From: Leucobacter sp. CX169
GTDB lineage: Bacteria; Actinomycetota; Actinomycetes; Actinomycetales; Microbacteriaceae
DNA length: 64,000 nucleotides
Assembly (NCBI RefSeq): GCF_017161405.1
Contig: NZ_CP071051.1
Coordinates: 2,852,001 to 2,916,000, forward strand
Direction: 5' to 3'
The notes beneath the pieces were generated by a model. That model worked only from the letters and a program-made list of their open reading frames with translations, searched no databases and was not told the origin of the DNA. A program made the translations under genes and the position numbers. This document shows, one piece after another, positions 25,776 through 34,254 of the stretch; position 1 is the first letter of the stretch, and the number at the start of each line of letters is the position of its first letter.

Positions 25776-27824
25776 TCAACCCTCCCGCTTGCCCATTCGC
25801 TCGTCGCGGGCGGCAATCTTGCCCAGGCGCGCGTTGTACGCCTCGAGCTCGGCCTCACCCGAGCGATCGGCGGCTCGGTCGCGGCGCTTCGTCTCGCGCT
25901 CGTCGCTGCGTGCCCACTGCACCGCCACGATGAGCGCGAGCGCAAAGGTCGGCAGCTCGCCGATGCCCCAGGCGATGCCGCCGCCGGCGGACTGATCCTC
26001 GAGCGGGGTCGCCCCCCAGGTGCGGCCCATCGCGCCGTACCAATCGGCGAGCAACAGCCCGGTCGAGCCCATGATCATGACGCCAAAGAAGGCGTGGAAG
26101 CCCATCGAGGCGAACAGCGTGACCAGGCGCAACGCGTATGGGAAGCGGTAGGGCACCGGGTCGACGCCGATCATCGACAGGCAGAACAGGTACCCCGAGA
26201 TGAGGAAGTGCACGATCATCCACTGGTGCCCCAGGTGTTCTTCCATCGACCAGCGGAAGAGGCCAGAGAAGTAGAACACCCAGAGCGAACCGACGAAGAT
26301 GACCGAAGCCACGAGCGGGTGCGTGATGAACTTCGAGTACGGGGTCTGCACCATCCACATGACCCACTCGCGGGCACCCCAGGAGCCGTCCTGGCGCTTC
26401 TTCGTCGCGCGCAACAAAAGGGTGATCGGGGCGCCGAGCACGAGCAGCAGCGGGATCATCATCATGAGCAGCATGTGCATGAGCATGTGCATGCTGAAGA
26501 GCACCTGCTCGTAGGCGTTCAGGGCACCGTTGGTCGCGTAGAACAGGCCGACCATGCCGGCCACCCAGAGGATCGTGCGACCGATGGGCCATTTGTCCCC
26601 GCGGCGGTGCAGCCGAATCACGCCAGCCAGGTAGAGGCCAACGGCGAAAACGCACACGAGCGTCCACGCGAGATCGAACTTCCAGACCGTGAGGAAGCTC
26701 GAAGGCAGCAGCTCGGGCGGCAGCGGGTCCCCCGTAAGCCATTCGGCGGGAGAGACGAGGCCGTTGCTGCCACGCGCCGGTTCGAGCGCGACCGGCGTCT
26801 CGCTGCGTCCGAGCGCGCCCGCGATTCCCGAGGCGATCCCCATGACGGCGAGCTCGAGCACAACGAACCAGGTGAAAATACGCGCTCCCGCGGCGCCCGG
26901 GCGATCGATCCTCCGCAGCAAGAACTGCCGTTGCAGCGCACCGAAGACGCCCAGCACGATGAGCGTGCCGGTCTTGATGAGCAGCAGGATCCCGTAGCCG
27001 GTGCCGAAGAGCGCTTCGAGGGAGCCGACGCGGATCCAGCCGCTGACCACGCCCGAGGCGGCTACCCCGATGAACGCGAACAGGGCGATCGACGAGTAGC
27101 GGCTGGCAAGCACGGCGAGGCGGGGGCGGTCGACGAAGCGCGAGACGAGCACGAGGCTCACGAGGCCGCCGATCCAGGCGCCTGCGCCGACGAGGTGTAC
27201 CAGCAGCGCGTTCACGGCCTGACTGTGCCCTGAAGCCCCCGCGGCGTGGCCCTGGGCGGCAAGGGGGAACATGGCGACGCCGGCGGCAATTAGCGGCAGC
27301 AGCGCCAACCGCCGGTCACGCACCGCGAAACACAGCACTGAGGTCGCCGCCGCGACGAGCACGACCTGCAGCCAGAGTCGCCCGAGCTCAATCTCGGTGA
27401 CGAACTGGGCGAGACCGGCGCCAAACGCCTCGCTCGACGAGAAAGCCAGGCCCGAGACGTCGACATACGTGACGATGAGCGTCGTCGCGGCCGATACCGT
27501 GAGTAGTGCGGCGGCACCGGCGGCGAGGTCGAGCCCGAGCTGCCATTCGCGCCTCTCGGTCGAGTACGACCAGAGCTGGAAGATCAGGGCACCGAGCAGA
27601 ATCCCGCCCGAGAGATTCACCAGGGTGCGCGCCAGGGGGCCCGCGAAGCGGACGAACGCCCCGGGGTCGAGCAGCTGGCGCTCCGCACCGGCTCCGCCGA
27701 TCTGCAGACCGACGGCGAGCGCCGCGACGCTGAATACGAGGAGGGCCGCGGGGCCGAGGATCAGCGCGAGGCGCGCGGGACCGGAGGCGGCACCGAACGA
27801 GCGGGTGCGAGACGAAGAGGGCAC
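25776..27824 (-). CDS. CopD-CtaG fusion: copper resistance / cytochrome c oxidase assembly membrane protein
   Basis: 682 residues with about 15 membrane segments. The first half (to about 330) is a CopD-like copper-transport domain with HLVGAGAWIGGLVSLVLV. The second half (about 385-650) is a caa3-type CtaG domain with MHMLMHMLLMMMIPLLLV, HPLVASVIFVGSLWVFY and MGFHAFFGVMIM, whose Met and His residues can handle copper. Such fusions are usual in actinobacteria and deliver copper to the oxidase CuB centre or take it up. The C-terminal 60 residues are charged. It starts at GTG; single gene. Confidence 0.88.
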   Translation of the reverse strand: MPSSSRTRSFGAASGPARLALILGPAALLVFSVAALAVGLQIGGAGAERQLLDPGAFVRFAGPLARTLVNLSGGILLGALIFQLWSYSTERREWQLGLDLAAGAAALLTVSAATTLIVTYVDVSGLAFSSSEAFGAGLAQFVTEIELGRLWLQVVLVAAATSVLCFAVRDRRLALLPLIAAGVAMFPLAAQGHAAGASGHSQAVNALLVHLVGAGAWIGGLVSLVLVSRFVDRPRLAVLASRYSSIALFAFIGVAASGVVSGWIRVGSLEALFGTGYGILLLIKTGTLIVLGVFGALQRQFLLRRIDRPGAAGARIFTWFVVLELAVMGIASGIAGALGRSETPVALEPARGSNGLVSPAEWLTGDPLPPELLPSSFLTVWKFDLAWTLVCVFAVGLYLAGVIRLHRRGDKWPIGRTILWVAGMVGLFYATNGALNAYEQVLFSMHMLMHMLLMMMIPLLLVLGAPITLLLRATKKRQDGSWGAREWVMWMVQTPYSKFITHPLVASVIFVGSLWVFYFSGLFRWSMEEHLGHQWMIVHFLISGYLFCLSMIGVDPVPYRFPYALRLVTLFASMGFHAFFGVMIMGSTGLLLADWYGAMGRTWGATPLEDQSAGGGIAWGIGELPTFALALIVAVQWARSDERETKRRDRAADRSGEAELEAYNARLGKIAARDERMGKREG

Positions 27825-27891
27825 CCGCCAAGCCTACGCGTTGCCGGTGGCAGGATCCTGGCCGTCGCCCGTCGTGCGGGAGATGCAGCGA

Positions 27892-27921
27892 TGCCCCCGG
27901 AGGCTGAGCCTGCCGGGGGCA
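27892..27921 (-). terminator. Terminator hairpin after hup
   Basis: Nine-base perfect stem TGCCCCCGG/CCGGGGGCA with a 12-base loop, beginning about 20 bases past the hup stop. No T tract. Confidence 0.6.
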
Positions 27922-27942
27922 TCACACAAGATGCGGGGTGAG

Positions 27943-28221
27943 CTACTTGACTGCAGCCTTCAGCTTGCTGCCAACCGAGACCTTGACGCGCTTGCCGGCG
28001 GGGATGTTGATGGTGTCGCCGGTCTGGGGGTTGCGGCCCGTACGTGCAGCGGTGTCCGCCGACTCGAACGCGATCCAGCCGGGGATCGAGACCTTGTCGC
28101 CCTTGGCAACGGTCTCGGAAACAGCGGCGAAGAAGCCGTCAACTACGCTCGCGACAGCGGCCTGGCTCTGACCGGTGTCAGCAGCGATCTTGGCAACGAG
28201 CTCAGTCTTGTTCAGTGACAT
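27943..28221 (-). CDS. hup: HU-family nucleoid protein
   Basis: 92 residues: short HU/HupB form with the DNA-binding arm signature RTGRNPQTGDTINIPAGK and the N-terminal NKTELVAKIA helix. It lacks the long Lys-rich tail of mycobacterial HupB. It bends and compacts DNA. GGGAGGAC lies upstream of the ATG, and a terminator-like hairpin follows. Confidence 0.96.
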   Translation of the reverse strand: MSLNKTELVAKIAADTGQSQAAVASVVDGFFAAVSETVAKGDKVSIPGWIAFESADTAARTGRNPQTGDTINIPAGKRVKVSVGSKLKAAVK

Positions 28222-28651
28222 GTTCTGTCCTCCCAGGGCACCGGACTCGAGAGCCGAGCCCCTGATCGTGTTCAGGTATCCCCGTCGCCGGGGTTTCGAT
28301 CAAGTGATCGCTAAGAATCTACAACACATCGGCGGAAATCCGCGGAACTTTGCGGCTGATCTTCTCAGATTCGCGCCGTGGCCCTGCGCTAGCAGCCCTG
28401 CCCCGATCGGGGCAGCCGCGGCAGAGCGCTCGGATCCTTGGCAGGTTTCCCCAGATCAGCACTGGGTTCTGTGCGCGCTCCGTGTGGCGACGGCGGGGGG
28501 CCGGGGCAGCAAGTGCGCCTGGGAGAAGAATCCCGGAATTCCGGGGTTTCTCTGCGCGCGAAACCGCACTGTGCGGGTTTCGCCGGATCCGGAAACGCAA
28601 AAACGGGCGCGAACCCCGAAGGATTCGCGCCCGTTTTTGATAGACGAGAAG
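28222..28651. other. 430-base intergenic region upstream of hup
   Basis: No gene is supported. From hup outward there is a plausible minus-strand promoter zone (GATACC near 28270-28280) and GC-rich stretches. Consecutive small hairpins follow (AATTCCGG region near 28540; GCGAAACC/GGTTTCGC near 28558-28582), then the strong rpsN terminator at 28599-28638. Confidence 0.5.
28599..28638 (-). terminator. Rho-independent terminator of rpmB-rpmG-rpsN operon
   Basis: Perfect 15-base stem AAAAACGGGCGCGAA / TTCGCGCCCGTTTTT with a 10-base loop, 14 bases past the rpsN stop. The A/T ends give a U run in either direction. Confidence 0.93.
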
Positions 28652-28957
28652 TTACCAGCTCGACTTGGTGATGCCCGGAAGCTCACCGCGGTGGGCCATG
28701 TCGCGGAAGCGAACACGGCTGACACCGAACTTCGACAGGACACCACGGGGGCGGCCGTCGATGACGTCGCGGCTGCGCACGCGCACCGGCGAAGCGTTGC
28801 GGGGCAGCTTCTGGAGGCCCACGCGTGCAGCCTCGCGGCTCTCGTCGGTCCCGTTGGGATCGATGAGCGCCTTCTTCAGCTCGGCGCGCTTCTCTGCGTA
28901 GCGCGCGACGATGACCTGACGCTGCTTGTTCTTCGCAATCATGCTCTTCTTAGCCAT
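28652..28957 (-). CDS. rpsN: 30S ribosomal protein S14, zinc-free long form
   Basis: 101 residues, starting [14 protein letters not shown] and ending [13 protein letters not shown]. It lacks all four cysteines of the zinc-binding short S14, so this is the C-minus form. It binds the head of the small subunit. Third gene of rpmB-rpmG-rpsN; the ATG follows the rpmG stop by two bases. In many actinobacteria this trio is a zinc-independent, Zur-controlled set, but I see no Zur-like box here. Confidence 0.97.
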   Translation of the reverse strand: MAKKSMIAKNKQRQVIVARYAEKRAELKKALIDPNGTDESREAARVGLQKLPRNASPVRVRSRDVIDGRPRGVLSKFGVSRVRFRDMAHRGELPGITKSSW

Positions 28958-28959
28958 GT

Positions 28960-29127
28960 TTAGCGCTCCTCTCGGAATTCGACGTGCTTGCGGACCACCG
29001 GGTCGTACTTCTTGAGTACGAGACGGTCGGGGTTGTTGCGGCGGTTCTTACGGGTCACATACGTGAACCCGGTGCCTGCCGTCGACTTCAGCTTGATGAT
29101 CGGACGGACGTCCTGCTGCTTCGCCAC
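28960..29127 (-). CDS. rpmG: 50S ribosomal protein L33, zinc-free form
   Basis: 55 residues: begins [18 protein letters not shown], contains [21 protein letters not shown], ends FREER. There are no CXXC pairs, so it is the zinc-independent L33. The GTG start overlaps the rpmB stop by one base (TAGTG). Confidence 0.96.
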   Translation of the reverse strand: MAKQQDVRPIIKLKSTAGTGFTYVTRKNRRNNPDRLVLKKYDPVVRKHVEFREER

Positions 29128-29363
29128 TAGATCTTCACCCCGCGCTTCTGGAGGTCTGCGACCACTGACTCAATGCCACGAACGTCGATCAGCTTGATGG
29201 CCTTGACCGAGAGGGTCAGGGTCACCTTGCGGCCGAGCGAAGGCACGAAGTAGGTCTTCTTCTGGATGTTCGGATCGAACCGACGCTTGGTGCGACGGTG
29301 CGAGTGCGAGATGTTGTGTCCGAAGCCGGGAACGGCTCCAGTCACCTGGCACACTGCTGCCAT
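29127..29363 (-). CDS. rpmB: 50S ribosomal protein L28
   Basis: 78 residues: [29 protein letters not shown] followed by the typical [15 protein letters not shown] core. Only one cysteine is present, so the CXXC zinc pairs are lost. The ATG at 29363 follows AGGAGG. First gene of the operon. A perfect inverted repeat lies in its leader. Confidence 0.96.
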   Translation of the reverse strand: MAAVCQVTGAVPGFGHNISHSHRRTKRRFDPNIQKKTYFVPSLGRKVTLTLSVKAIKLIDVRGIESVVADLQKRGVKI

Positions 29364-29384
29364 GATGTATTCCTCCTGAGTACC

Positions 29385-29404
29385 GTAACGCGGGACCGCG
29401 TTAC
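29385..29404 (-). promoter_or_regulatory. Inverted repeat in the rpmB leader
   Basis: GTAACGCG, four bases, CGCGTTAC: perfect eight-base arms, ending 21 bases before the rpmB ATG and close to its ribosome-binding site. It could be a repressor site or an mRNA hairpin for feedback control. It does not resemble the Zur-type boxes upstream of znuA. Confidence 0.5.
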
Positions 29405-29597
29405 CCAAGATCACTTGTCGGCATGTGTTTCACGAACCGTTCGGGGCCAAAACCCAGTACGACGCGAGGCTCACATACGATCTGGACGGGGAAATCCGCC
29501 CAGCCAAAGATCAAGCTTACGACGCGCCCGGGCAGTCGGTCAAATCAGGATCGCCGAGGTGCCGCCCCGGTCGGTACCGTCGGGCCCTATTCGGTCG

Positions 29598-29603
29598 TAG
29601 GCT
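29598..29603 (+). promoter_or_regulatory. -10 hexamer for leaderless SGNH hydrolase mRNA
   Basis: TAGGCT, six bases, then GTG at 29610. Confidence 0.45.
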
Positions 29604-29609
29604 ACGAGC

Positions 29610-30377
29610 GTGACTGACATCAAGTTCGTAGCCATCGGCGACAGCTTTACCGAGGGCGTGGGCGACGAACTCGCTGATGGATCGGTGCGGGGCTGGGCCG
29701 ACCTCACGGCGGAGGGCATCGCCCGCGCGACCGGCGCACCCGTGCAGTACGCGAATCTCGCCATCCGCGGGCGCCTGATCGCCCCGATCCTGGCGGAGCA
29801 GCTGGAGCCGGCCCTCGAGCTCGGCCCCACGCTCGTGTCCTTCAACGGCGGCGGGAACGACATGCTGCGCCCGGGAACCAATATGGCGAGCATCCTCGCG
29901 CAGACCGAGCGGGCGCTGACACGGATCGTGGAGTCGGGCGCCACACCCATCCTGCTATTCGGCGCAGACCCCACCGGCGGCCTTCCCGGCGGCTCCCGCT
30001 TCCGGGCGAAGGCAGAAGCCCTCGGAGAGGGAACGCAGCGCATCACCGACCGGCTCGGTGTCGTGTTGGTGGACAACTGGCATGACCCAGAACTCCCGAA
30101 GGCGCAGTACTGGTCGACCGACCGCCTCCACATGGCCCCCGTCGGGCATCACCGCGTCGCCGCCAATGTGCTTCGCGCCCTCGGCTACGAGCCCCCTGCG
30201 GACTGGACCCTGCTGGCCGATCCGGTCCCGAAACCCGGCACGAGGGAGCAGCTGCGCTACACCCGTGAGCACATGCTGCCGTGGATCGGGCGACGCCTGA
30301 CCGGCCGCTCGAGCGGCGACGGTCGCAGCGCGAAGCACCCCGCCTGGGTCGAGGTCTCTCCCACACGGTCCCGCTAA
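29610..30377 (+). CDS. SGNH/GDSL-family hydrolase
   Basis: 255 residues. Block I is GDSFTEG near 9-15 with the nucleophilic Ser, block II glycine in the NLAIRGR region, block III GGGND near 75-79, and block V DRLHM with Asp and His near 170-174. No signal peptide, so probably a cytoplasmic esterase or acyl hydrolase; substrate unknown. The last 40 residues are basic. Monocistronic, diverging from the rpmB operon. Confidence 0.88.
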   Translation: MTDIKFVAIGDSFTEGVGDELADGSVRGWADLTAEGIARATGAPVQYANLAIRGRLIAPILAEQLEPALELGPTLVSFNGGGNDMLRPGTNMASILAQTERALTRIVESGATPILLFGADPTGGLPGGSRFRAKAEALGEGTQRITDRLGVVLVDNWHDPELPKAQYWSTDRLHMAPVGHHRVAANVLRALGYEPPADWTLLADPVPKPGTREQLRYTREHMLPWIGRRLTGRSSGDGRSAKHPAWVEVSPTRSR

Positions 30378-30568
30378 TGCGCGACTCGGCGCTTCGGGGA
30401 ATCATCCCGTAGGACGACACCGGTCATACCCAGGGCTGATGCCCGGCGGCGCGGCTCACGCCAGAGTGAGAGGAGTAGTCGTCACCGCCATCGTGCGTCG
30501 GTGCGCCGTTTCCGCGCACATCTGCGGTGACCCGGCGCCGAGCGCCGAAGCATCACCCGAAAGGCCCC

Positions 30569-33500
30569 ATGACCTTCCTCACACGCGCGAGCCTCAAGAA
30601 TCGCCTCATCGTTGGCCTCTTGACCCTCGCGGTCGCGGCCATGGGCCTCTTCTCCATGTCGGCGCTCAAGCAAGAGCTGATGCCGTCGATGCAGGTGCCG
30701 ATGGCATTTGTGTCGGCGCAGTCGCCCGGTCTCGCGCCCGAGGAGATGGCGCGCACCGTGACGGAGCCGGTCGAGCAGGCGCTACAAGCGGTCCCCGGCA
30801 TCAAGAGCGTGGTTTCCGACACGTCGAGCGGCTTCGCCTCGATCACCGTCGAGTGGCCGTTCAGCACGGATGACGAGGACACGCTCCGCGCGATCCGGGC
30901 GGCCGCAGATGCACTGAAGCCGACGTTCCCGCGGGGCACCGAACTGACCGTCTTCTCGGGCGGCTCCGACGAGATGCCCGCGATGGTGTTGAGCGCTGGC
31001 ACTAGCGGCGACGAGGCCGTGTTTGCCGACAAGATGGCGCAGACCGTGGTCCCCGCGCTCCAGGGCGTCGCCGGCGTTCAGAAGGCCGAGCTCGCCGGGC
31101 GCGAGGACGAGAAGATCGTCATCGACATTCGTCCGGCCGACGCCGCTCGCCTGAAGGTCGACCCCAATCTCATCGCCCCGGCACTCGAATCGCACGGCGC
31201 AGCCCTCCCCGCCGGCCAGGCGGAGTCGGAAAACGGCGCGCTCTCGATCACCGTCGGTTCCGCGCTCACCTCGGTCGAGGAGATCGCCGCTCTGCCCATC
31301 ACTGCGGGGGACGGCGTGGTGCGCATCTCGGACTTCGCGGACGTGCACGTGGAGACGGTCCCCGCGACCTCCATTTCGCGCGTCAATGGCAAGCCCGCGC
31401 TGACCCTGCAGATCACTCCCGCCCAGGGCGCGAACGTCGTCGACATCTCGCACGCCGTGACCGCAGAGCTCGACCGTCTCGCGCCCGAGCTCAAAGCGGA
31501 GTTCGTCACGATCTTCGACCAGGCCCCCTACATCGAGCAGTCAATCCACGACCTCTCGGTCGAGGGCGGGCTGGGACTCCTCTTCGCGGTTCTCGTCATC
31601 CTGGCATTCCTCGGCTCATGGCGCTCCACGCTGATCGCCGCGGTGTCGATCCCGCTCTCCCTGCTGATCACCCTGGTGGGACTGTGGTGGAGCGGCAATA
31701 CCCTCAACATCCTGACCCTCGGCGCGCTGACCATCGCGATCGGCCGCGTCGTCGACGACTCCATTGTGGTCATCGAGAACATCAGTCGCCGCCGCGGTCC
31801 GGGCGAGCTGACCCCCGAGAGCGTCATCGCCTCGGTGCGCCAGGTCGCCGGCGCCATCACGGCCTCGACGCTCACCACCGTCGCGGTGTTCCTGCCCATC
31901 GCCTTCGTCTCGGGCATCGCCGGACAGCTGTTCCGGCCCTTCGCCATCACTGTCACGATCGCGCTGCTCGCCTCACTGCTCGTCGCGCTCACGATCGTCC
32001 CGGTGCTGGCGTACCTCTTCATGCGAGGTCGCGCGCCGCAGGCTGCGGCAACGATGCCGGCCGAGCAGGATCCTGCCGGTGACCTGCCGACTGCCGAGCT
32101 CGAGGCCGCCGCACCGGCCGCCGTGGCCGAGACGTCCGACCTCGACGAGATCCACACCCCGCCGGATCGGCTCCAGCGCGCCATCATGCCGGCGCTGAAC
32201 ACGACTCGACGCCACCCGGTCATCACCCTCGTCGCCTCGGGCGTGATCCTGCTCTGCACGCTCGGACTCAGCGTCCTCATCCCCACCGACTTCCTAGGTT
32301 CCTCCGGGAACGAGAGCCTGCAGCTGACCCAGTCGCCGAAGGGCACGAAGAACGCGGACGACCTCATCAAGGCTGCCGAGCCGGTCGAGAAGGCCCTTGC
32401 CAAGGTCGACGGGGTGCGCGACATCATGACGTCGATTCCCCTCGACGTCAGCGACGCCCCGCCGACCATCTCCTACGACGTCCAGCTGGAGACCGGGGCG
32501 AAGGTCGACGAGGTCGATGCCGCGGTCAGCAAGGCGCTCGAACGCCTCGGGAACGCCGACGACTTCCAGACCCTGACGCAGGACGCGTTTGTCGGCGGCG
32601 CGGGCGGCGGCGGCATCTCGCTGCAGATCCGCGGCAACGATCCGGTCGCGCTGCGCAAGGCCAGCGACCTGCTCGAAGCGAAGCTGTCGGACGCCAAGGG
32701 TGTGCAGTCGGTGCGCAGCGAGCTCGCCGGCGAACAGCCGGTCGTGCGCGTGAAGCTCGACGAGGTGAAGGCCGCAAAGCTCGGCTTCGACCGGGCGATG
32801 GTCGCGCGGGCCATCCAGGAGGCCCTCGAAGGACAGACCGTCGGGCAGCTCATGCTCGACGGACAAGAGCGCACCATCATGGTGCGCACCCCGGGGACCG
32901 AGCGCACGGTCGAAAAGCTCGGCGAGATCCTGCTGCCGGTGACCCCGCAGCAGTCGGCGGAGGCCCAAAAGATCGCCTCGGACGCGCTGCAGGACAAGGC
33001 CAAGGCTGAGGCCGAGGCAGCGCGCATCAAGGGGAACAACGAGCTCGCGAACCAGATGCGTGAGGCCGCCAATCAGCGCGCCGAACTCGTCGGCCAGGTC
33101 GGCGAACTGAACGCGCAGTTGGCCGCGCTCAGCGCCGCACCCGTGGTGCCCGGCCCGCCCCTCACGCCCGACGAGGACGCCATGCAGCGCGCCCAGCTCG
33201 AGCGTGCCGAGCAGATTGCCGCGCTGCAAGGCGCCCTCTCGGGGACCCAGAGCGGGATCGCGGCGATGGACGAGCAGCTCGTGGCGCTGCGGCAGGCGCA
33301 GGCCGACTCGGCCACGCAGCTCGCTGAGCAGCAGCGCGCCGAGGCCGAGCAGGAACAGGCCATGGAGGTCTCGGGTACCGCGCTCCCGCTGTCCGCGATC
33401 GCGACGATCGAGGAGGAACTCACCGCCCCGTCCATCACCCGGTCCGGCGGCGAGCGCCAGGTCGCGCTCACCGTGACCCCGCGCAGGGGACAACTCGACG

Positions 33501-34201
33501 CCGCGAACGCCGCGGTCGAGCGGGCCATCGCAACGGTGGACCTGCCCGCCGGCGTCAGCTTCGAGCTCGGCGGGGTGAGCGCCGAGCAGGACGAGGCGTT
33601 CGCCCAGCTGGGCGCGGCAATGCTCGGCGCGATCCTGCTCGTGTTGCTCGTGATGGTCGCGACGTTCCGCAGCTTCCGCGGGCCGTTCGTCCTCCTCGTC
33701 TCGATTCCGTTCGCGGCGACGGGAGCGATCCTGGGCCTGCTCATCACCGGCACGCCCCTCGGCCTGCCGGCGCTGATTGGCCTGCTCATGCTCATCGGCA
33801 TCGTGGTCACCAACGCGATCGTGCTCATGGACCTCGTCAACCGGCTGCGCGCCGACGGAGCCTCGCTCGCCGAGGCGGTCGAGCACGGTACTCGACTGCG
33901 GTTGCGGCCCATCCTCATGACCGCTGCGGCGACCATCTTCGCGCTGATCCCGATGTCGCTCGGGCTCACCGGCGGCGGCGTCTTCATCTCGAAGCCCCTC
34001 GCGATTGTCGTGATCGGCGGGCTCATCTCCTCGACCCTGCTCACGCTGATCCTCGTGCCAATTCTCTACACGCTGGTCGAGCGGCGACGCGAGAGGCGCA
34101 TCGAGCGGCGCGAGATGCGCCGTGCGACGCGTGCCGAACGCCGTGCCGAGCAGCGCGGCGAGGGCCCCGCGGCCGACATCGAGGCGCTGACCGAGGCGTA
34201 G
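30569..34201 (+). CDS. RND-superfamily efflux transporter with coiled-coil insert
   Basis: 1210 residues, AcrB/HAE-like: one N-terminal helix, porter loop to about 325, a six-helix block containing GRVVDDSIVVIENISRR with the paired proton-relay Asp residues, a second large loop, and a second six-helix block near 1010-1180. Residues about 797-930 of the second loop are an Ala/Gln/Glu-rich insert with heptad character that is not part of standard AcrB. No periplasmic adaptor or outer-membrane gene is nearby, as expected for a single-membrane organism. It likely exports lipids or drugs. The ATG at 30569 has AAAGG upstream. Confidence 0.85.
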   Translation: MTFLTRASLKNRLIVGLLTLAVAAMGLFSMSALKQELMPSMQVPMAFVSAQSPGLAPEEMARTVTEPVEQALQAVPGIKSVVSDTSSGFASITVEWPFSTDDEDTLRAIRAAADALKPTFPRGTELTVFSGGSDEMPAMVLSAGTSGDEAVFADKMAQTVVPALQGVAGVQKAELAGREDEKIVIDIRPADAARLKVDPNLIAPALESHGAALPAGQAESENGALSITVGSALTSVEEIAALPITAGDGVVRISDFADVHVETVPATSISRVNGKPALTLQITPAQGANVVDISHAVTAELDRLAPELKAEFVTIFDQAPYIEQSIHDLSVEGGLGLLFAVLVILAFLGSWRSTLIAAVSIPLSLLITLVGLWWSGNTLNILTLGALTIAIGRVVDDSIVVIENISRRRGPGELTPESVIASVRQVAGAITASTLTTVAVFLPIAFVSGIAGQLFRPFAITVTIALLASLLVALTIVPVLAYLFMRGRAPQAAATMPAEQDPAGDLPTAELEAAAPAAVAETSDLDEIHTPPDRLQRAIMPALNTTRRHPVITLVASGVILLCTLGLSVLIPTDFLGSSGNESLQLTQSPKGTKNADDLIKAAEPVEKALAKVDGVRDIMTSIPLDVSDAPPTISYDVQLETGAKVDEVDAAVSKALERLGNADDFQTLTQDAFVGGAGGGGISLQIRGNDPVALRKASDLLEAKLSDAKGVQSVRSELAGEQPVVRVKLDEVKAAKLGFDRAMVARAIQEALEGQTVGQLMLDGQERTIMVRTPGTERTVEKLGEILLPVTPQQSAEAQKIASDALQDKAKAEAEAARIKGNNELANQMREAANQRAELVGQVGELNAQLAALSAAPVVPGPPLTPDEDAMQRAQLERAEQIAALQGALSGTQSGIAAMDEQLVALRQAQADSATQLAEQQRAEAEQEQAMEVSGTALPLSAIATIEEELTAPSITRSGGERQVALTVTPRRGQLDAANAAVERAIATVDLPAGVSFELGGVSAEQDEAFAQLGAAMLGAILLVLLVMVATFRSFRGPFVLLVSIPFAATGAILGLLITGTPLGLPALIGLLMLIGIVVTNAIVLMDLVNRLRADGASLAEAVEHGTRLRLRPILMTAAATIFALIPMSLGLTGGGVFISKPLAIVVIGGLISSTLLTLILVPILYTLVERRRERRIERREMRRATRAERRAEQRGEGPAADIEALTEA

Positions 34202-34223
34202 TCCGAGGAAAAACCGAATGCTC

Positions 34224-34254
34224 GCGGCCGGGTGGCGACTCGCTACCCGGCCGC
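34224..34254. terminator. Hairpin between RND gene and PLP-enzyme gene
   Basis: Ten-base perfect stem GCGGCCGGGT/ACCCGGCCGC with an 11-base loop. It lies between the two convergent stops and overlaps the last codons of the minus-strand gene, so it could serve both. Confidence 0.55.

Noticed and set aside
25725-27233. 502-codon open frame on the plus strand
   Set aside because: Antisense to copD-ctaG; low-complexity Arg/Glu/His composition. Clear membrane helices support the other strand.
29364-29460. Zur box for the zinc-free ribosomal protein operon
   Set aside because: The only palindrome (GTAACGCG/CGCGTTAC) does not resemble the boxes upstream of znuA.
32294-33886. 530-codon open frame on the minus strand
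   Set aside because: Antisense to the RND gene; Arg/Asp/His/Leu-rich shadow composition and no recognisable motif.
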